DNA of 64,000 nt from Variovorax sp. EL159. GTDB lineage: Bacteria > Pseudomonadota > Gammaproteobacteria > Burkholderiales > Burkholderiaceae_C. The stretch spans positions 62,001 through 126,000 of the forward strand of contig NZ_FMUJ01000009.1 of assembly GCF_900100965.1 (NCBI RefSeq), in the 5' to 3' direction. This document shows, one piece after another, positions 16,011 through 22,835 of this stretch. The notes under the pieces were generated by a model. That model saw only the letters and a program-made list of their open reading frames with translations, did not search any database and was not told where the DNA came from. The position numbers and the translations under genes were made by a program. How positions within the stretch are numbered: the stretch's first letter is position 1; every line of letters starts with the position of its first letter.

Positions 16011-16466
16011 AGGGAAAAAACGCTCCCGCCGATACCTGTCAAACGCTACTTCACCATCGGTGAGGTCGGCGAACTTTGTGGCGTCAAGCCGCACGTGCTG
16101 CGCTACTGGGAGCAGGAGTTCACGCAACTGCGCCCGATGAAGCGGCGCGGCAACCGTCGCTACTACCAGCACCACGAGGTGCTGATGATCCGCCGCATCC
16201 GCGATCTGCTCTACGACCAGGGCTTCACGATCAGCGGTGCAAGAAACAAACTGCAGGAGCTCGTTCAAGGCGAGCGCGATCGCCGCAAGGCCGGCGAAGT
16301 GCCGCTCGAAGGCATGGAAGCGATCGAGATCGGCCAGGAAGAATTCGACGCCGCAGTGCAGGACAGCCCCGAGCAGACGCCTCCAAATACGGCCGACCTG
16401 TCGCAATTGCTGCACCTTCGGCGCGAACTCTTTGAAATTCGTGAGCTTCTGACCGTCGGACGCTGA
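16011..16466 (+). CDS. MerR family regulator without a canonical start codon
   Basis: The frame opens after a TAA at 16008-16010 and encodes a full MerR-type helix-turn-helix ('RYFTIGEVGELCGVKPHVLR', 'YWEQEFTQLRPMKRRGNRRY', 'IRDLLYDQGFTISGARNKLQ'). It then runs through an acidic linker to a C-terminal helix. Between 16011 and the HTH there is no ATG, GTG or TTG. Candidates are ACG 16020 (5 nt after AGGGA) and ATA 16032. The first GTG (16095) would delete half of the HTH. The gene follows ihfA as it does in many beta- and gammaproteobacteria. Either a non-AUG start, a mutation of ATG to AGG at 16011, or a sequence error is involved. The stated left end is the limit of the open frame, not a proven start. 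Confidence 0.8.
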   Translation, partial: REKTLPPIPVKRYFTIGEVGELCGVKPHVLRYWEQEFTQLRPMKRRGNRRYYQHHEVLMIRRIRDLLYDQGFTISGARNKLQELVQGERDRRKAGEVPLEGMEAIEIGQEEFDAAVQDSPEQTPPNTADLSQLLHLRRELFEIRELLTVGR

Positions 16467-16477
16467 ATTTCGCCCGC

Positions 16478-16483
16478 TATAAT
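16478..16483 (+). promoter_or_regulatory. -10 element of tRNA-Pro
   Basis: TATAAT, 9 nt before the mature tRNA 5' end and 9 nt after the merR stop codon. No convincing -35 at the usual distance. Confidence 0.55.
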
Positions 16484-16492
16484 CGAGAGCTT

Positions 16493-16569
16493 CGGTGTGT
16501 GGCGCAGCCTGGTAGCGCACTTGCATGGGGTGCAAGGGGTCGAAGGTTCGAATCCTTTCACACCGACCA
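16493..16569 (+). tRNA. tRNA-Pro (anticodon GGG)
   Basis: 77 nt including encoded CCA. The acceptor stem CGGTGTG pairs with CACACCG (16559-16565), the discriminator is A and CCA ends at 16569. The anticodon stem CTTGC/GCAAG encloses the loop ATGGGGT, giving anticodon GGG at 16527-16529 with G37. The T-arm GGTTCGAATCC is intact. The 3' end borders an accessory patch with a recombinase relic, suggesting past use as an integration site. Confidence 0.97.
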
Positions 16570-16587
16570 AAATCAGTAGATAGAACA

Positions 16588-16620
16588 ACGGGTTAGGGCC
16601 ACAAGCTCTAGCCCGTTTTT
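16588..16620 (+). terminator. Intrinsic terminator after tRNA-Pro
   Basis: ACGGGTTAGGGC (16588-16599) pairs over 12 positions (two G-U) with GCTCTAGCCCGT (16605-16616) around a 5-nt loop; five T follow. Ends the translation operon/tRNA transcript. Confidence 0.9.
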
Positions 16621-16697
16621 CTTTGCGCGTTCCAAATGCGGGCGCCCTGTTCCAAACGCGCCTTCTGCGGCCGGTAGGCTTTCAGTACGTGGGGCGC

Positions 16698-16955
16698 TCA
16701 TCTCCGCCCACCAATGGCCGATGGCAGCGGCGTCGAGGTCGGTATCTTCCGGCGATAAACCCTCTTCGTGATCTTCACGCCCTCGTGGTGAAGCAGTTCC
16801 TGGGCAGCTACGTCGGAATCCGAATCCGACGCGGCCTCTGCGCTCATACCGCGAAATGTGCTTTCTCGCGCCGCCAGGCACAGCTTCTTCCCCACAGTGC
16901 CCCGGAGTGTCTTGAACGCTCGCTTGCGTACGGCGGCTTGTAGTTTCGCGTCCAT
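16698..16955 (-). pseudogene. Tyrosine recombinase (phage integrase) C-terminal relic
   Basis: The minus strand encodes a fragment resembling the end of a tyrosine recombinase: 'AAQELLHHEGVKITKRVYRR' has the spacing of the family's (L)xHxx...Y box with catalytic His and nucleophile Tyr. It is preceded by a degraded arginine region. No catalytic core or N-terminus can be read in one frame; the upstream sequence to about 17139 continues in shifted frames. Its 3' end points at the tRNA-Pro 3' end, the usual att/int arrangement. Assignment rests on motif resemblance only. Confidence 0.5.
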
Positions 16956-17130
16956 TCGTTGGTGAGAGCGCGCTTCCGGCGAGCGAGAGAGTCGAGACCT
17001 TCATCAAGGTCGAAGCACGCCATGTGAGCACCCGTCCGATCTCCATCCTGTCTTGCAACTGGTAAGTGGCCGCTTTGGCCCGGGGCTCACGGCGTTGCCG
17101 GTCGACTCGGTTTTCGGGTTGCCCAACTGA

Positions 17131-17159
17131 TTGACGCACATTTTTTGATCACTTATATT
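17131..17159 (+). promoter_or_regulatory. Sigma-70 promoter of the tetR-SnoaL-TfoX operon
   Basis: TTGACG (17131-17136), exactly 17 bp, TATATT (17154-17159), placing the transcription start about 20 bp before the tetR ATG. The surrounding sequence is much more AT-rich than the rest of the window. A TetR autoregulatory site is expected here, but no clean palindrome is visible. Confidence 0.7.
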
Positions 17160-17185
17160 AAAAAGACTGCTAAAGAAAAATTCCC

Positions 17186-17773
17186 ATGGGACGCTTCCGA
17201 ACCTACGATGAAGACGCTGTTCTCAGCAGCGCGATGCAAGCCTTCCGGCGCAAAGGCTATCAAGCCGTCTCGATCCGGGATCTTGAGGCTGCGACCGGTC
17301 TGAAGGCAGGCAGCATCTACAACAGCTACGGCGACAAAGCCGGCGTTTTCGATGCGGCCTTTGCGCACTACAACCGCACTGTGCTGCGACGTCGACTCGA
17401 CTGCCACGCGCCTGCAACCGCGGGCCTGCCCGGTCTGCGCGCCCTGTTTATTTCACTGCTGCACGAGCCGAACGATGAGTCCTATGGTTGTCTCATCACA
17501 AATTCAGCTGTGGAGTTGGGCTGCGAGGAAGGCGCCCATGCTGGTGTCGACGAAGGCATACGCATCCTGGCCGTGACCTTTGCCGAAAGGTTGAGCGCGG
17601 CTCGCCAGGATGGCTCGTTGCGTGGTGAGGTTGATCCTATGCGGGGCGCACTCAAGCTCCTGGCGCTCTATCAAGGAATACTGGTGCTGATTCGTGCGGG
17701 CTGCGACAAGGCCGGGCTCGAGCGGCTCGTTCTCGATGAGTTTGACAACCTGGAGGTTCGCCGTGACGCCTGA
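17186..17773 (+). CDS. TetR/AcrR family transcriptional regulator
   Basis: 195 residues. The N-terminal HTH reads 'AVLSSAMQAFRRKGYQAVSI', then 'RDLEAATGLKAGSIYNSYG' and 'DKAGVFDAAF'. The C-terminal domain includes 'ESYGCLITNSAVELGCEEGA', the cysteine/asparagine pattern seen in the YxaF/LmrA-like subgroup. First gene of a three-gene operon whose members overlap, so it most likely controls itself and the two genes behind it. Ligand unknown. Codon use is a little less GC-biased than the flanking core genes. Confidence 0.9.
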   Translation: MGRFRTYDEDAVLSSAMQAFRRKGYQAVSIRDLEAATGLKAGSIYNSYGDKAGVFDAAFAHYNRTVLRRRLDCHAPATAGLPGLRALFISLLHEPNDESYGCLITNSAVELGCEEGAHAGVDEGIRILAVTFAERLSAARQDGSLRGEVDPMRGALKLLALYQGILVLIRAGCDKAGLERLVLDEFDNLEVRRDA

Positions 17774-18128
17774 TGCCCTATGGAAACGTTATGCCGCTAT
17801 CTGGTCCCTCGACGCCGATAAGCGAGGTTCGGAACTGATCGCCTGTCTTGCTGAAGAGGTCACCTACTGCGATCCGAACGGTCTCATCCATGGGCGCTTG
17901 GCGTTGTCCGACTATATGGGCGAGTTCCAGCGCGGCGTGCCGGGCGCGTGCTTCAGCATCCGATCTGTCCTGCACCACCATGATCGCTCGCTTGCGCAAT
18001 GGGTATTGCAAGGGCCCGGCGGCGCTGTGCTGCAGACGGGCACCAGTTTCGGTGCGCTGGCCAAGGATGGGCGCCTTCAAGCGATCAGCGGCTTCTTCCA
18101 TGTTGCGAGCGAGGAGCCGTCGGCATGA
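17763..18128 (+). CDS. SnoaL/NTF2-like protein
   Basis: 121 residues from GTG 17763, which has GGAGG 6 nt upstream and overlaps the tetR end by 11 bp. The sequence reads as a small NTF2/SnoaL fold: an N-terminal helix 'LWKRYAAIWSLDADKRGSEL', 'CLAEEVTYCDPNGLIHGR' (the typical 'D..V.Y.DP.G...G' block), then beta strands 'AQWVLQGPGGAVLQTGTSFG'. Members are ligand-binding or small enzymes (isomerases, cyclases, dehydratases) and the specific role cannot be told. Translationally coupled on both sides. Confidence 0.75.
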   Translation: MTPDALWKRYAAIWSLDADKRGSELIACLAEEVTYCDPNGLIHGRLALSDYMGEFQRGVPGACFSIRSVLHHHDRSLAQWVLQGPGGAVLQTGTSFGALAKDGRLQAISGFFHVASEEPSA

Positions 18129-18490
18129 GCGTCGTTTCGGCCCGCGAACTGGCTCTGGATTTCGCCGAGCGCATCAAGACACTGGGGGCCATCAGCGTCT
18201 CGCGCTTCTTCGGCGGTGCTGGCCTGGTTGTAGCTGGTGTCCAGTTCGGGTTCGTCATGAAGGGCTCGCTTTATCTGCGCGTGAATGACAAGACGCGTCC
18301 GAACTTCGAGGCCTTGGGCGCTGCGCCGTTTACCTATGCAGGACGAACTGACAAGGTAACGGTCGCGACGTACTACGAGGCACCTTGCGACGTAGTAGAT
18401 GACCCCGATGAACTCGGCCGCTGGGCGAACGAAGCTCACTGCGCTGCACTTGCTGCGCGGCAGCGTAGTCGATCAGCGAAGCGTGGGTAG
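18125..18490 (+). CDS. TfoX N-terminal domain protein
   Basis: 121 residues from ATG 18125, overlapping the preceding stop codon (ATGA). 'LGAISVSRFFGGAGLVVAGV', 'QFGFVMKGSLYLRVNDKTRP' and 'NFEALGAAPFTYAGR' are the conserved blocks of the TfoX N-terminal domain. The competence regulator TfoX/Sxy has in addition a C-terminal domain, absent here, so a role in competence cannot be assumed. Such stand-alone domains are common and uncharacterised. Last gene of the tetR operon. Confidence 0.85.
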   Translation: MSVVSARELALDFAERIKTLGAISVSRFFGGAGLVVAGVQFGFVMKGSLYLRVNDKTRPNFEALGAAPFTYAGRTDKVTVATYYEAPCDVVDDPDELGRWANEAHCAALAARQRSRSAKRG

Positions 18491-18767
18491 CCGCCAACTG
18501 CATATTCGATGCTGCGGCGCAGTTCATGCTCTGGCTGTAGAGCGGTCGATTGGGATCGAACTCAGGCGGTCCGCAATTCGACACGAGTGACTAGCGCCAG
18601 ACCTGCTGAACTTGCGGGCGGTAGAGCTCCCGGATAGCCTCGCGCAGGACGTGCAGGCCTTCGAGAGCGGTCGGCGCGTGCTCTGGTGATCAGTGCGGTA
18701 CCTGAACCGGGATCGACATGATGCTGCCTTGTGCCCGCGCGATGCAGTTTGTCTGGCAACTTGTCTA
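18491..18767. other. Degenerate intergenic segment with a minus-strand coding-like fragment
   Basis: No intact gene. On the minus strand, 18591-18689 is an open stretch ending in TAG with coding character ('TALEGLHVLREAIRELYRP'), closed upstream by a TGA. It looks like the tail of a decayed gene that I cannot name. Together with the adhesin fragment to the right this suggests a site of repeated insertion and loss. Confidence 0.4.
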
Positions 18768-19031
18768 GCCAAGGCGCAGAACGTCTCGCAGGGCACGGCC
18801 ATCGGCTTCGGCGCGGTGGTCACGCAGAGCGGCGGTGTGGCGCTGGGTGCGAACTCGGTGGCCGCCGCGGCAGCGGGCGTCGCCGGCTACATACCAGGCA
18901 GCGCGAATGCACAGCAGCAGGCAGCCATCAAGGCCACGACCAGCACGCAGGCCGCTGTGTCCGTGGGCGACGCAGCCAACGACCAGTTCCGCCAGATTCG
19001 GCAGCAAGTAGAGCCACGCGTCTTCGCGTGA
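18768..19031 (+). pseudogene. Trimeric autotransporter adhesin (YadA/Hia-type) head fragment
   Basis: The frame encodes the degenerate head-repeat pattern of trimeric autotransporters: 'GTAIGFGAVVTQSGGVALGA', 'NSVAAAAAGVAGYIPGSANA', then the conserved linker 'AAVSVGDAANDQFRQI', where homologues continue into a coiled-coil stalk. The homologous stretch has no plausible start or signal peptide and stops within about eight residues after FRQI. Stalk and membrane anchor are missing, so this is a fragment rather than a functional adhesin. Confidence 0.7.
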
Positions 19032-19054
19032 AGTGCATCGTGGATAGGGCCCGA

Positions 19055-19558
19055 CTACTTTCGCGACTTGAAGAACGCGTCGTAGGCATCAGCGGTGAAG
19101 CCGGTCACGCCTTGCCCGTTCACGTACAGCTGCGGCACACCGTTGTTGCCTCCCAGTTGGGCATAGGCCAGCTTGCCTTCGGCGGTGTCTATGTCGATGC
19201 CGCGATAGCCGATGTTCCTGGCTGCCAGATAGGCCCTGGCCTGCCTGCAGTAACCGCACCAGTTGGCAAAGAAAAGCACCGTGTCGCGCGGTGGTGGTGC
19301 GGATGCGCGGGCGTCCGCCGACTTGCGCAGCTGTTCGACATACGCAAGGGTCTCTGCGGACAGGGGGCTGCCCGGCAGGTTCTTGAATGTCAACGTCTTC
19401 GAGATTTGTGCCTGGGGTTGCGGACGGTCGCTGTAGATCGTCCGTCCATCGGGGCCCGTCGACTTGTAGAGCGTCGTTGTCGTCGCTGCAGGGCCTTCGG
19501 CAGCGGATGCGGCGCTTGCAAGAAGAAGCACGAGTGCAAGCATGGGATGAAGCCGCAT
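19055..19558 (-). CDS. Secreted DUF4124-glutaredoxin fusion protein
   Basis: 167 residues. Signal peptide at 1-20 ('MRLHPMLALVLLLASAASAA'), then a DUF4124-like segment ('LYKSTGPDGRTIYSDRPQPQ'), then a glutaredoxin domain from about residue 90: 'VLFFANWCGYCRQARAYLAA' with the CxxC active site and 'NNGVPQLYVNGQGVTGF' with the cis-proline glutathione-binding loop. Probably a periplasmic thiol-disulfide protein. Start at 19558 has AGGTG upstream; longer frames lack the signal peptide at their N-terminus. Divergent from a MerR regulator across 148 bp. Confidence 0.88.
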   Translation of the reverse strand: MRLHPMLALVLLLASAASAAEGPAATTTTLYKSTGPDGRTIYSDRPQPQAQISKTLTFKNLPGSPLSAETLAYVEQLRKSADARASAPPPRDTVLFFANWCGYCRQARAYLAARNIGYRGIDIDTAEGKLAYAQLGGNNGVPQLYVNGQGVTGFTADAYDAFFKSRK

Positions 19559-19706
19559 CTGGAACACCTGGAGTGAAGGGCGGCGCGAAGAATAGCACCG
19601 GGTCGCAAGGCTGCGTTTGGCTCGGGAGCGTTCGCGCAGTGCCCCTTGACTTTCGCATCGTGTGAAGGCCGAGAGTTCGACTTTCTTTAACTGGAAGGAG
19701 ATCTCC

Positions 19707-20150
19707 ATGGACGACCCCATTGCACTTGCTGCTCCACAGCGCTTGACCCTTTCCGAAGTCGTTGCGCGCTCCGGCGCGTCTGCGCAACTGCTGCACGATT
19801 GCGAGTCTCTCGGGTTGCTTGGCGGCATGACGTACGTCGATGCGAGCGGCCGACGATATGACGCGCGCGCTGTATCGGCATTGCGTTTCGTGCGAAGGGC
19901 GCATGACCTGGGTTTCGAAACCCAGGAAGTCGTCGAGCTGTTCTCCCTGTGGAAAGACGGCCATCGCGCGAGCTTCGACGTGAAGCGCGTCGCCCTCGCG
20001 CGGGCAGACGACCTTGCCCTGCGGATCGAGGAGCTCACGCGAATGAAGCACCTGCTGGAGCGCCTGGCCAATTGCTGTGAAGGAGACCAACGCCCGGAGT
20101 GCCCCATCCTGGATGAGTTGGCCGATCTCAAAGGTTTCGCCGGCTGTTAA
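19707..20150 (+). CDS. MerR family regulator with C-terminal cysteine cluster
   Basis: 147 residues from ATG 19707, 7 nt after AAGGAG. MerR-type HTH ('RLTLSEVVARSGASAQLLHD', 'LRFVRRAHDLGFETQEVVEL'), dimerisation helix, and a C-terminal 'NCCEGDQRPECPILDEL', which matches the cysteine-containing metal/effector loop of CueR-like regulators. The usual 'R(Y/F)YE' after the first helix is replaced by 'LLHDCES', so DNA or effector contacts may differ. Divergent from the periplasmic glutaredoxin-like gene; control of that gene in response to a thiophilic metal or redox signal is an inference. Confidence 0.85.
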   Translation: MDDPIALAAPQRLTLSEVVARSGASAQLLHDCESLGLLGGMTYVDASGRRYDARAVSALRFVRRAHDLGFETQEVVELFSLWKDGHRASFDVKRVALARADDLALRIEELTRMKHLLERLANCCEGDQRPECPILDELADLKGFAGC

Positions 20151-20170
20151 GCACGCGGTCGGTGAACCGT

Positions 20171-20722
20171 CTATGCCTGAGAGAGTGCCTCCACGAGACG
20201 GGCCACGAGGCGGTCGGCCATGGCCGCGTCGGGGTGTATCAGGTCGTCGGAGGAGTAGGCGACACCGTTCCATCCGGCGTGCGTGCACTTCAACTCTGTG
20301 GCCAGTTGCCCGATGTCGTCGTTCGCCCGGATCCAGCTGTAGGCACAGCGCAGTTCGCGGTGCGTGATGCCGATGAGCACCACGCGACGGCCTTCGGTGA
20401 TCGCACGAGTTGCCATGCGTCGCAGGTACGGCAACGGATCGCGGCCCGCTGAAAGGTCGTTCGTGCCGTGCTGAAGTACGACGGTCTGCATGGTGCGAAG
20501 GTCATAGGCGAAGCGGCGCCATGCATTGGCGGCCGAGTCGCCGGACTGCGAAAGGTCATTGACCGCGACGCCCACTGCCTGCAGGCGCGGCGCGATGCCA
20601 TTCGCCATGATGCTGTCGCCGTACAGGGCCACGCCCGGCACGAGAAAACCATTCGGCGTGGCGGGAGGCATCAAAGAGGCACGGATCAGGTCGGGAAGAT
20701 TCAAGAGGCGCTCCAGTGTCAT
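20171..20722 (-). CDS. SGNH/GDSL-type hydrolase
   Basis: 183 residues. Block I 'ALYGDSIMANGI' contains the nucleophile Ser, block II-like 'DLSQSGDSAANAW' the Gly, block III 'LQHGTNDLSAG' the Asn, and block V 'DLIHPDAAMADRL' the Asp-x-x-His pair. All four catalytic blocks of the esterase/lipase family are intact. No signal peptide is visible, so cytoplasmic unless the start lies elsewhere. Substrate unknown. It precedes no obvious partner; the deoxyribosyltransferase homologue upstream is on the same strand 71 bp away. Confidence 0.88.
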   Translation of the reverse strand: MTLERLLNLPDLIRASLMPPATPNGFLVPGVALYGDSIMANGIAPRLQAVGVAVNDLSQSGDSAANAWRRFAYDLRTMQTVVLQHGTNDLSAGRDPLPYLRRMATRAITEGRRVVLIGITHRELRCAYSWIRANDDIGQLATELKCTHAGWNGVAYSSDDLIHPDAAMADRLVARLVEALSQA

Positions 20723-20793
20723 CGCTTCGCATCACCGACGCGATCGCTAAGCTGTTGCTGTAGCTCGGCAAGGCTCGAAAGACGAGCCATGCA

Positions 20794-21327
20794 TCAGCCG
20801 GTGTCCGCATTCGAAGGTGCGAGCAGCACGCCGGCCAACGCCCGCAGCGCTTCTTCCGCAGAACCAGCAAAGGTGACGGCGCAAGACAGCATCAGGTTCA
20901 GCGGAAGGCCGAAGTCTTCGACCGCCATTCCCGCTGCGTCGCGAAGTACCTTCGCTGCGTCCCGGTGCGCCGGAATGCCCGCGGCGTAGCTGGTTTGATC
21001 GACGCCGTAGGCCACCACCGGCAGGCCCAGCGCGATGGCCACGCCGACCTCGAACACCGTCCCCGAATCGGGCTCGGCACCGCGAAACGGAACCAGATTG
21101 GCGATGACGCCCTGCGCCTCGCTCAGCAGCCCCATGTTCACGTTGTAGATTGCACGGGCCAGCGCTGGCCCTTCGAGGCCGGCCGCGGCCGCGCCGTCAT
21201 CGGAAGGAATGAGCGCGCGCATGCCGAGCGCTTCGCATGCGTGGGCGAGCGCCTTCATGTGCTGCACGGCGTCCGGTCGAAACACATCCGGGCCGGCGAG
21301 GTAGACGCGCGGGCGGGTGGTGGTCAT
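20794..21327 (-). CDS. Nucleoside 2-deoxyribosyltransferase family protein
   Basis: 177 residues. 'RVYLAGPDVFRPDAVQHMKA' is the N-terminal Rossmann-like nucleotide site of the family, and 'FRGAEPDSGTVFEVGVAIAL' carries the conserved Asp and the catalytic-type Glu (PDxGTxxE). Members exchange bases between deoxynucleosides or hydrolyse deoxynucleoside monophosphates (DNPH1/Rcl-like), serving nucleotide salvage or pool sanitation. Cytoplasmic. Full length for the family. Confidence 0.9.
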   Translation of the reverse strand: MTTTRPRVYLAGPDVFRPDAVQHMKALAHACEALGMRALIPSDDGAAAAGLEGPALARAIYNVNMGLLSEAQGVIANLVPFRGAEPDSGTVFEVGVAIALGLPVVAYGVDQTSYAAGIPAHRDAAKVLRDAAGMAVEDFGLPLNLMLSCAVTFAGSAEEALRALAGVLLAPSNADTG

Positions 21328-21434
21328 GGCTTGCAGTATGCAGCGCCGATTGCCGGCAAAAAAGCGCTGTCATTGCGAGAGGCTTGATCACCCGCGGCAT
21401 GGAGGAACTGGCGATGCAAGCTGCGCCGGATGCG

Positions 21435-21851
21435 CTAGGCCGGCTTGACCTCGAAATACGCTTCGTCCACATCGCCGAGGTCGCGAAAGCCCGCGGTCCG
21501 CGCTGCGTCGTAGGCCTTGGCCCAGCGCTTGGCTTGTGCGATCTCGGCTTTCGACAGGTCGCTTTCGCCCGACTCGCTGGCATTCTGGAAGGCGCGCATG
21601 ACCTGCAGCACATCGCCGGCCAGCTGCCGATCCAGTTCGCGCCGGAAGCGCTCCACGGCCGTCTTGACGACATTGGCGTCGGGATACGGACAGTCGGCAA
21701 GGCGCACGGTGTAGGCGACACCGGGCGCCGGTTCGTCGTCGTCATCTTCGAACCGGAAGGGAACGTCGTCGTCTTCGGGTTCCGTCCAGGAAACGATCGG
21801 GGCCTGCTTCGGCTCGATCGTTGGAGGGCTGAAAAGTTGAGCTTGATTCAT
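21435..21851 (-). CDS. Acidic hypothetical protein, candidate SOS-regulated
   Basis: 138 residues, no signal or membrane segment. An acidic N-terminal stretch ('TEPEDDDVPFRFEDDDDEPA') is followed by a globular part ('YTVRLADCPYPDANVVKTAV', 'ERFRRELDRQLAGDVLQVMR') and a helical end with 'AEIAQAKRWAKAYDAARTAG'. I do not recognise the family. It is the second frame behind a near-consensus LexA box: a 22-codon frame lies between, and the box centre is about 122 bp upstream of this start. The ribosome-binding site is weak, so translational coupling to the short frame is possible. Confidence 0.75.
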   Translation of the reverse strand: MNQAQLFSPPTIEPKQAPIVSWTEPEDDDVPFRFEDDDDEPAPGVAYTVRLADCPYPDANVVKTAVERFRRELDRQLAGDVLQVMRAFQNASESGESDLSKAEIAQAKRWAKAYDAARTAGFRDLGDVDEAYFEVKPA

Positions 21852-21878
21852 CGAGGTCTCGCTTTCAGGGCCTGGCAG

Positions 21879-21947
21879 TCAGTGCTGCGAAGGGCGGGTC
21901 AATGCAGGCAGCCACGAGAGGCGGCGCTTCACGGTTCTCTTTGGCAT
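21879..21947 (-). CDS. Candidate 22-residue basic peptide behind a LexA box
   Basis: ATG at 21945-21947 is preceded by AAGGA with 6-nt spacing, and the LexA box begins 19 nt upstream. The peptide is basic ('MPKRTVKRRLSWLPAL...') with one short hydrophobic patch and ends 27 bp before the next gene. It could be a real SOS-induced peptide or a leader whose translation opens the downstream start. Only the ribosome-binding site and position support it. Confidence 0.5.
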   Translation of the reverse strand: MPKRTVKRRLSWLPALTRPSQH

Positions 21948-21965
21948 GGTGGTTCCTTGAGAATA

Positions 21966-21981
21966 CTGTTTAAATATACAG
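21966..21981. promoter_or_regulatory. LexA-binding site (SOS box)
   Basis: CTGTTTAAATATACAG: CTGT and ACAG half-sites with an AT-only 8-bp centre, and TA before CTG, very close to the E. coli/betaproteobacterial LexA consensus CTGTATATATATACAG. It lies immediately upstream of the minus-strand small-gene pair; nothing on the plus strand begins for more than 800 bp. Confidence 0.8.
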
Positions 21982-22265
21982 CTTTCTATCGAGCTGAACC
22001 ATTCGGAAATGCTTCTGCAGGTGCAGCAGATGGCGGGCCGCAAGGCTTGCAGCCGTCATACCTCGAGGCGCAACAGGAGCGAACCTTGCTGCCAGGAGCA
22101 GCAAATCCACCGAGCCCGATACTCGAATCGGTGCCGGAACTCACTCGCTGGCTGTTGCGTCGTCGCGCAGCAACCCACCGGCCTGTCTGGCCGAAGAAGT
22201 CGTCCGTGCAAAGAAGGCGCTCCGGTTTTCGTGCCCCTTGGCACCCGGGCGCCGAAGCGCGTCGG

Positions 22266-22481
22266 TTATTCCGGTGCAGCCGCTACCTGTGCTGCCTGCG
22301 ATGGCGCCTGTTGCTGCTCTTGCAACGCGCCGGCCGAATCGGTGGGTTCGGGGTCGCTCCGGTTCCTGCGTGCGATGCCTTTGACGAGGTGGCGGGGCAC
22401 GTGATGTGTCTTGATGAACTGCGCCAGCACCTCGCTGCGTGCGGGTTCGCATGCCGGTAGAAACATGTGCAATACGCTCAT
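22266..22481 (-). CDS. Hypothetical protein, 71 residues (weak)
   Basis: An open frame starting 'MSVLHMFLPACEPARSEVLA' then 'QFIKTHHVPRHLVKGIARRN' with a Gln/Ala-rich low-complexity end. Codon choice resembles the genome's and the first 40 residues look globular, but the ribosome-binding site is poor and I recognise no family. The rest of 21982-22835 holds nothing else I can support on either strand apart from the korC promoter region. Confidence 0.35.
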   Translation of the reverse strand: MSVLHMFLPACEPARSEVLAQFIKTHHVPRHLVKGIARRNRSDPEPTDSAGALQEQQQAPSQAAQVAAAPE

Positions 22482-22835
22482 GGTGTCGTCCCGTAAACGC
22501 CAGGAAGAAATGCGGCCGGGGCCCGTGTGGCAGGGCGAAGGCCTGCGGATGAAGGCGGCCTCTGGCGTGGTGGCCGCGAGGCATTATGGGCGCCTGGATT
22601 TCGCGATGCACGTGCAGCCACGTACAACCACCTCGGCGCAGGTGGCTTCGGCGCCGTGGCGCTTCATTCGGACAGGTGCACCGGCCGGCCTGCAGTCGGG
22701 CATCGGCATCAGGCGAAGACTTTCGTTGTTGCGGGATTTCACCGAGGCTTGCTGATCACTGGTGCGGCGCATACTCGCGCCAAGCCACATGTCGGGCTCC
22801 TCCGGGGTCCCGGGCGGTCGTCCAGGAGACACGCA

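Noticed and set aside
16095..16466. GTG 16095 as the start of the MerR gene
   Set aside because: It would remove the first half of the DNA-binding domain, which is fully encoded upstream.
22527..22835. Upstream extension of korC
   Set aside because: TTG 22836 has a good ribosome-binding site and the extra residues look non-coding.
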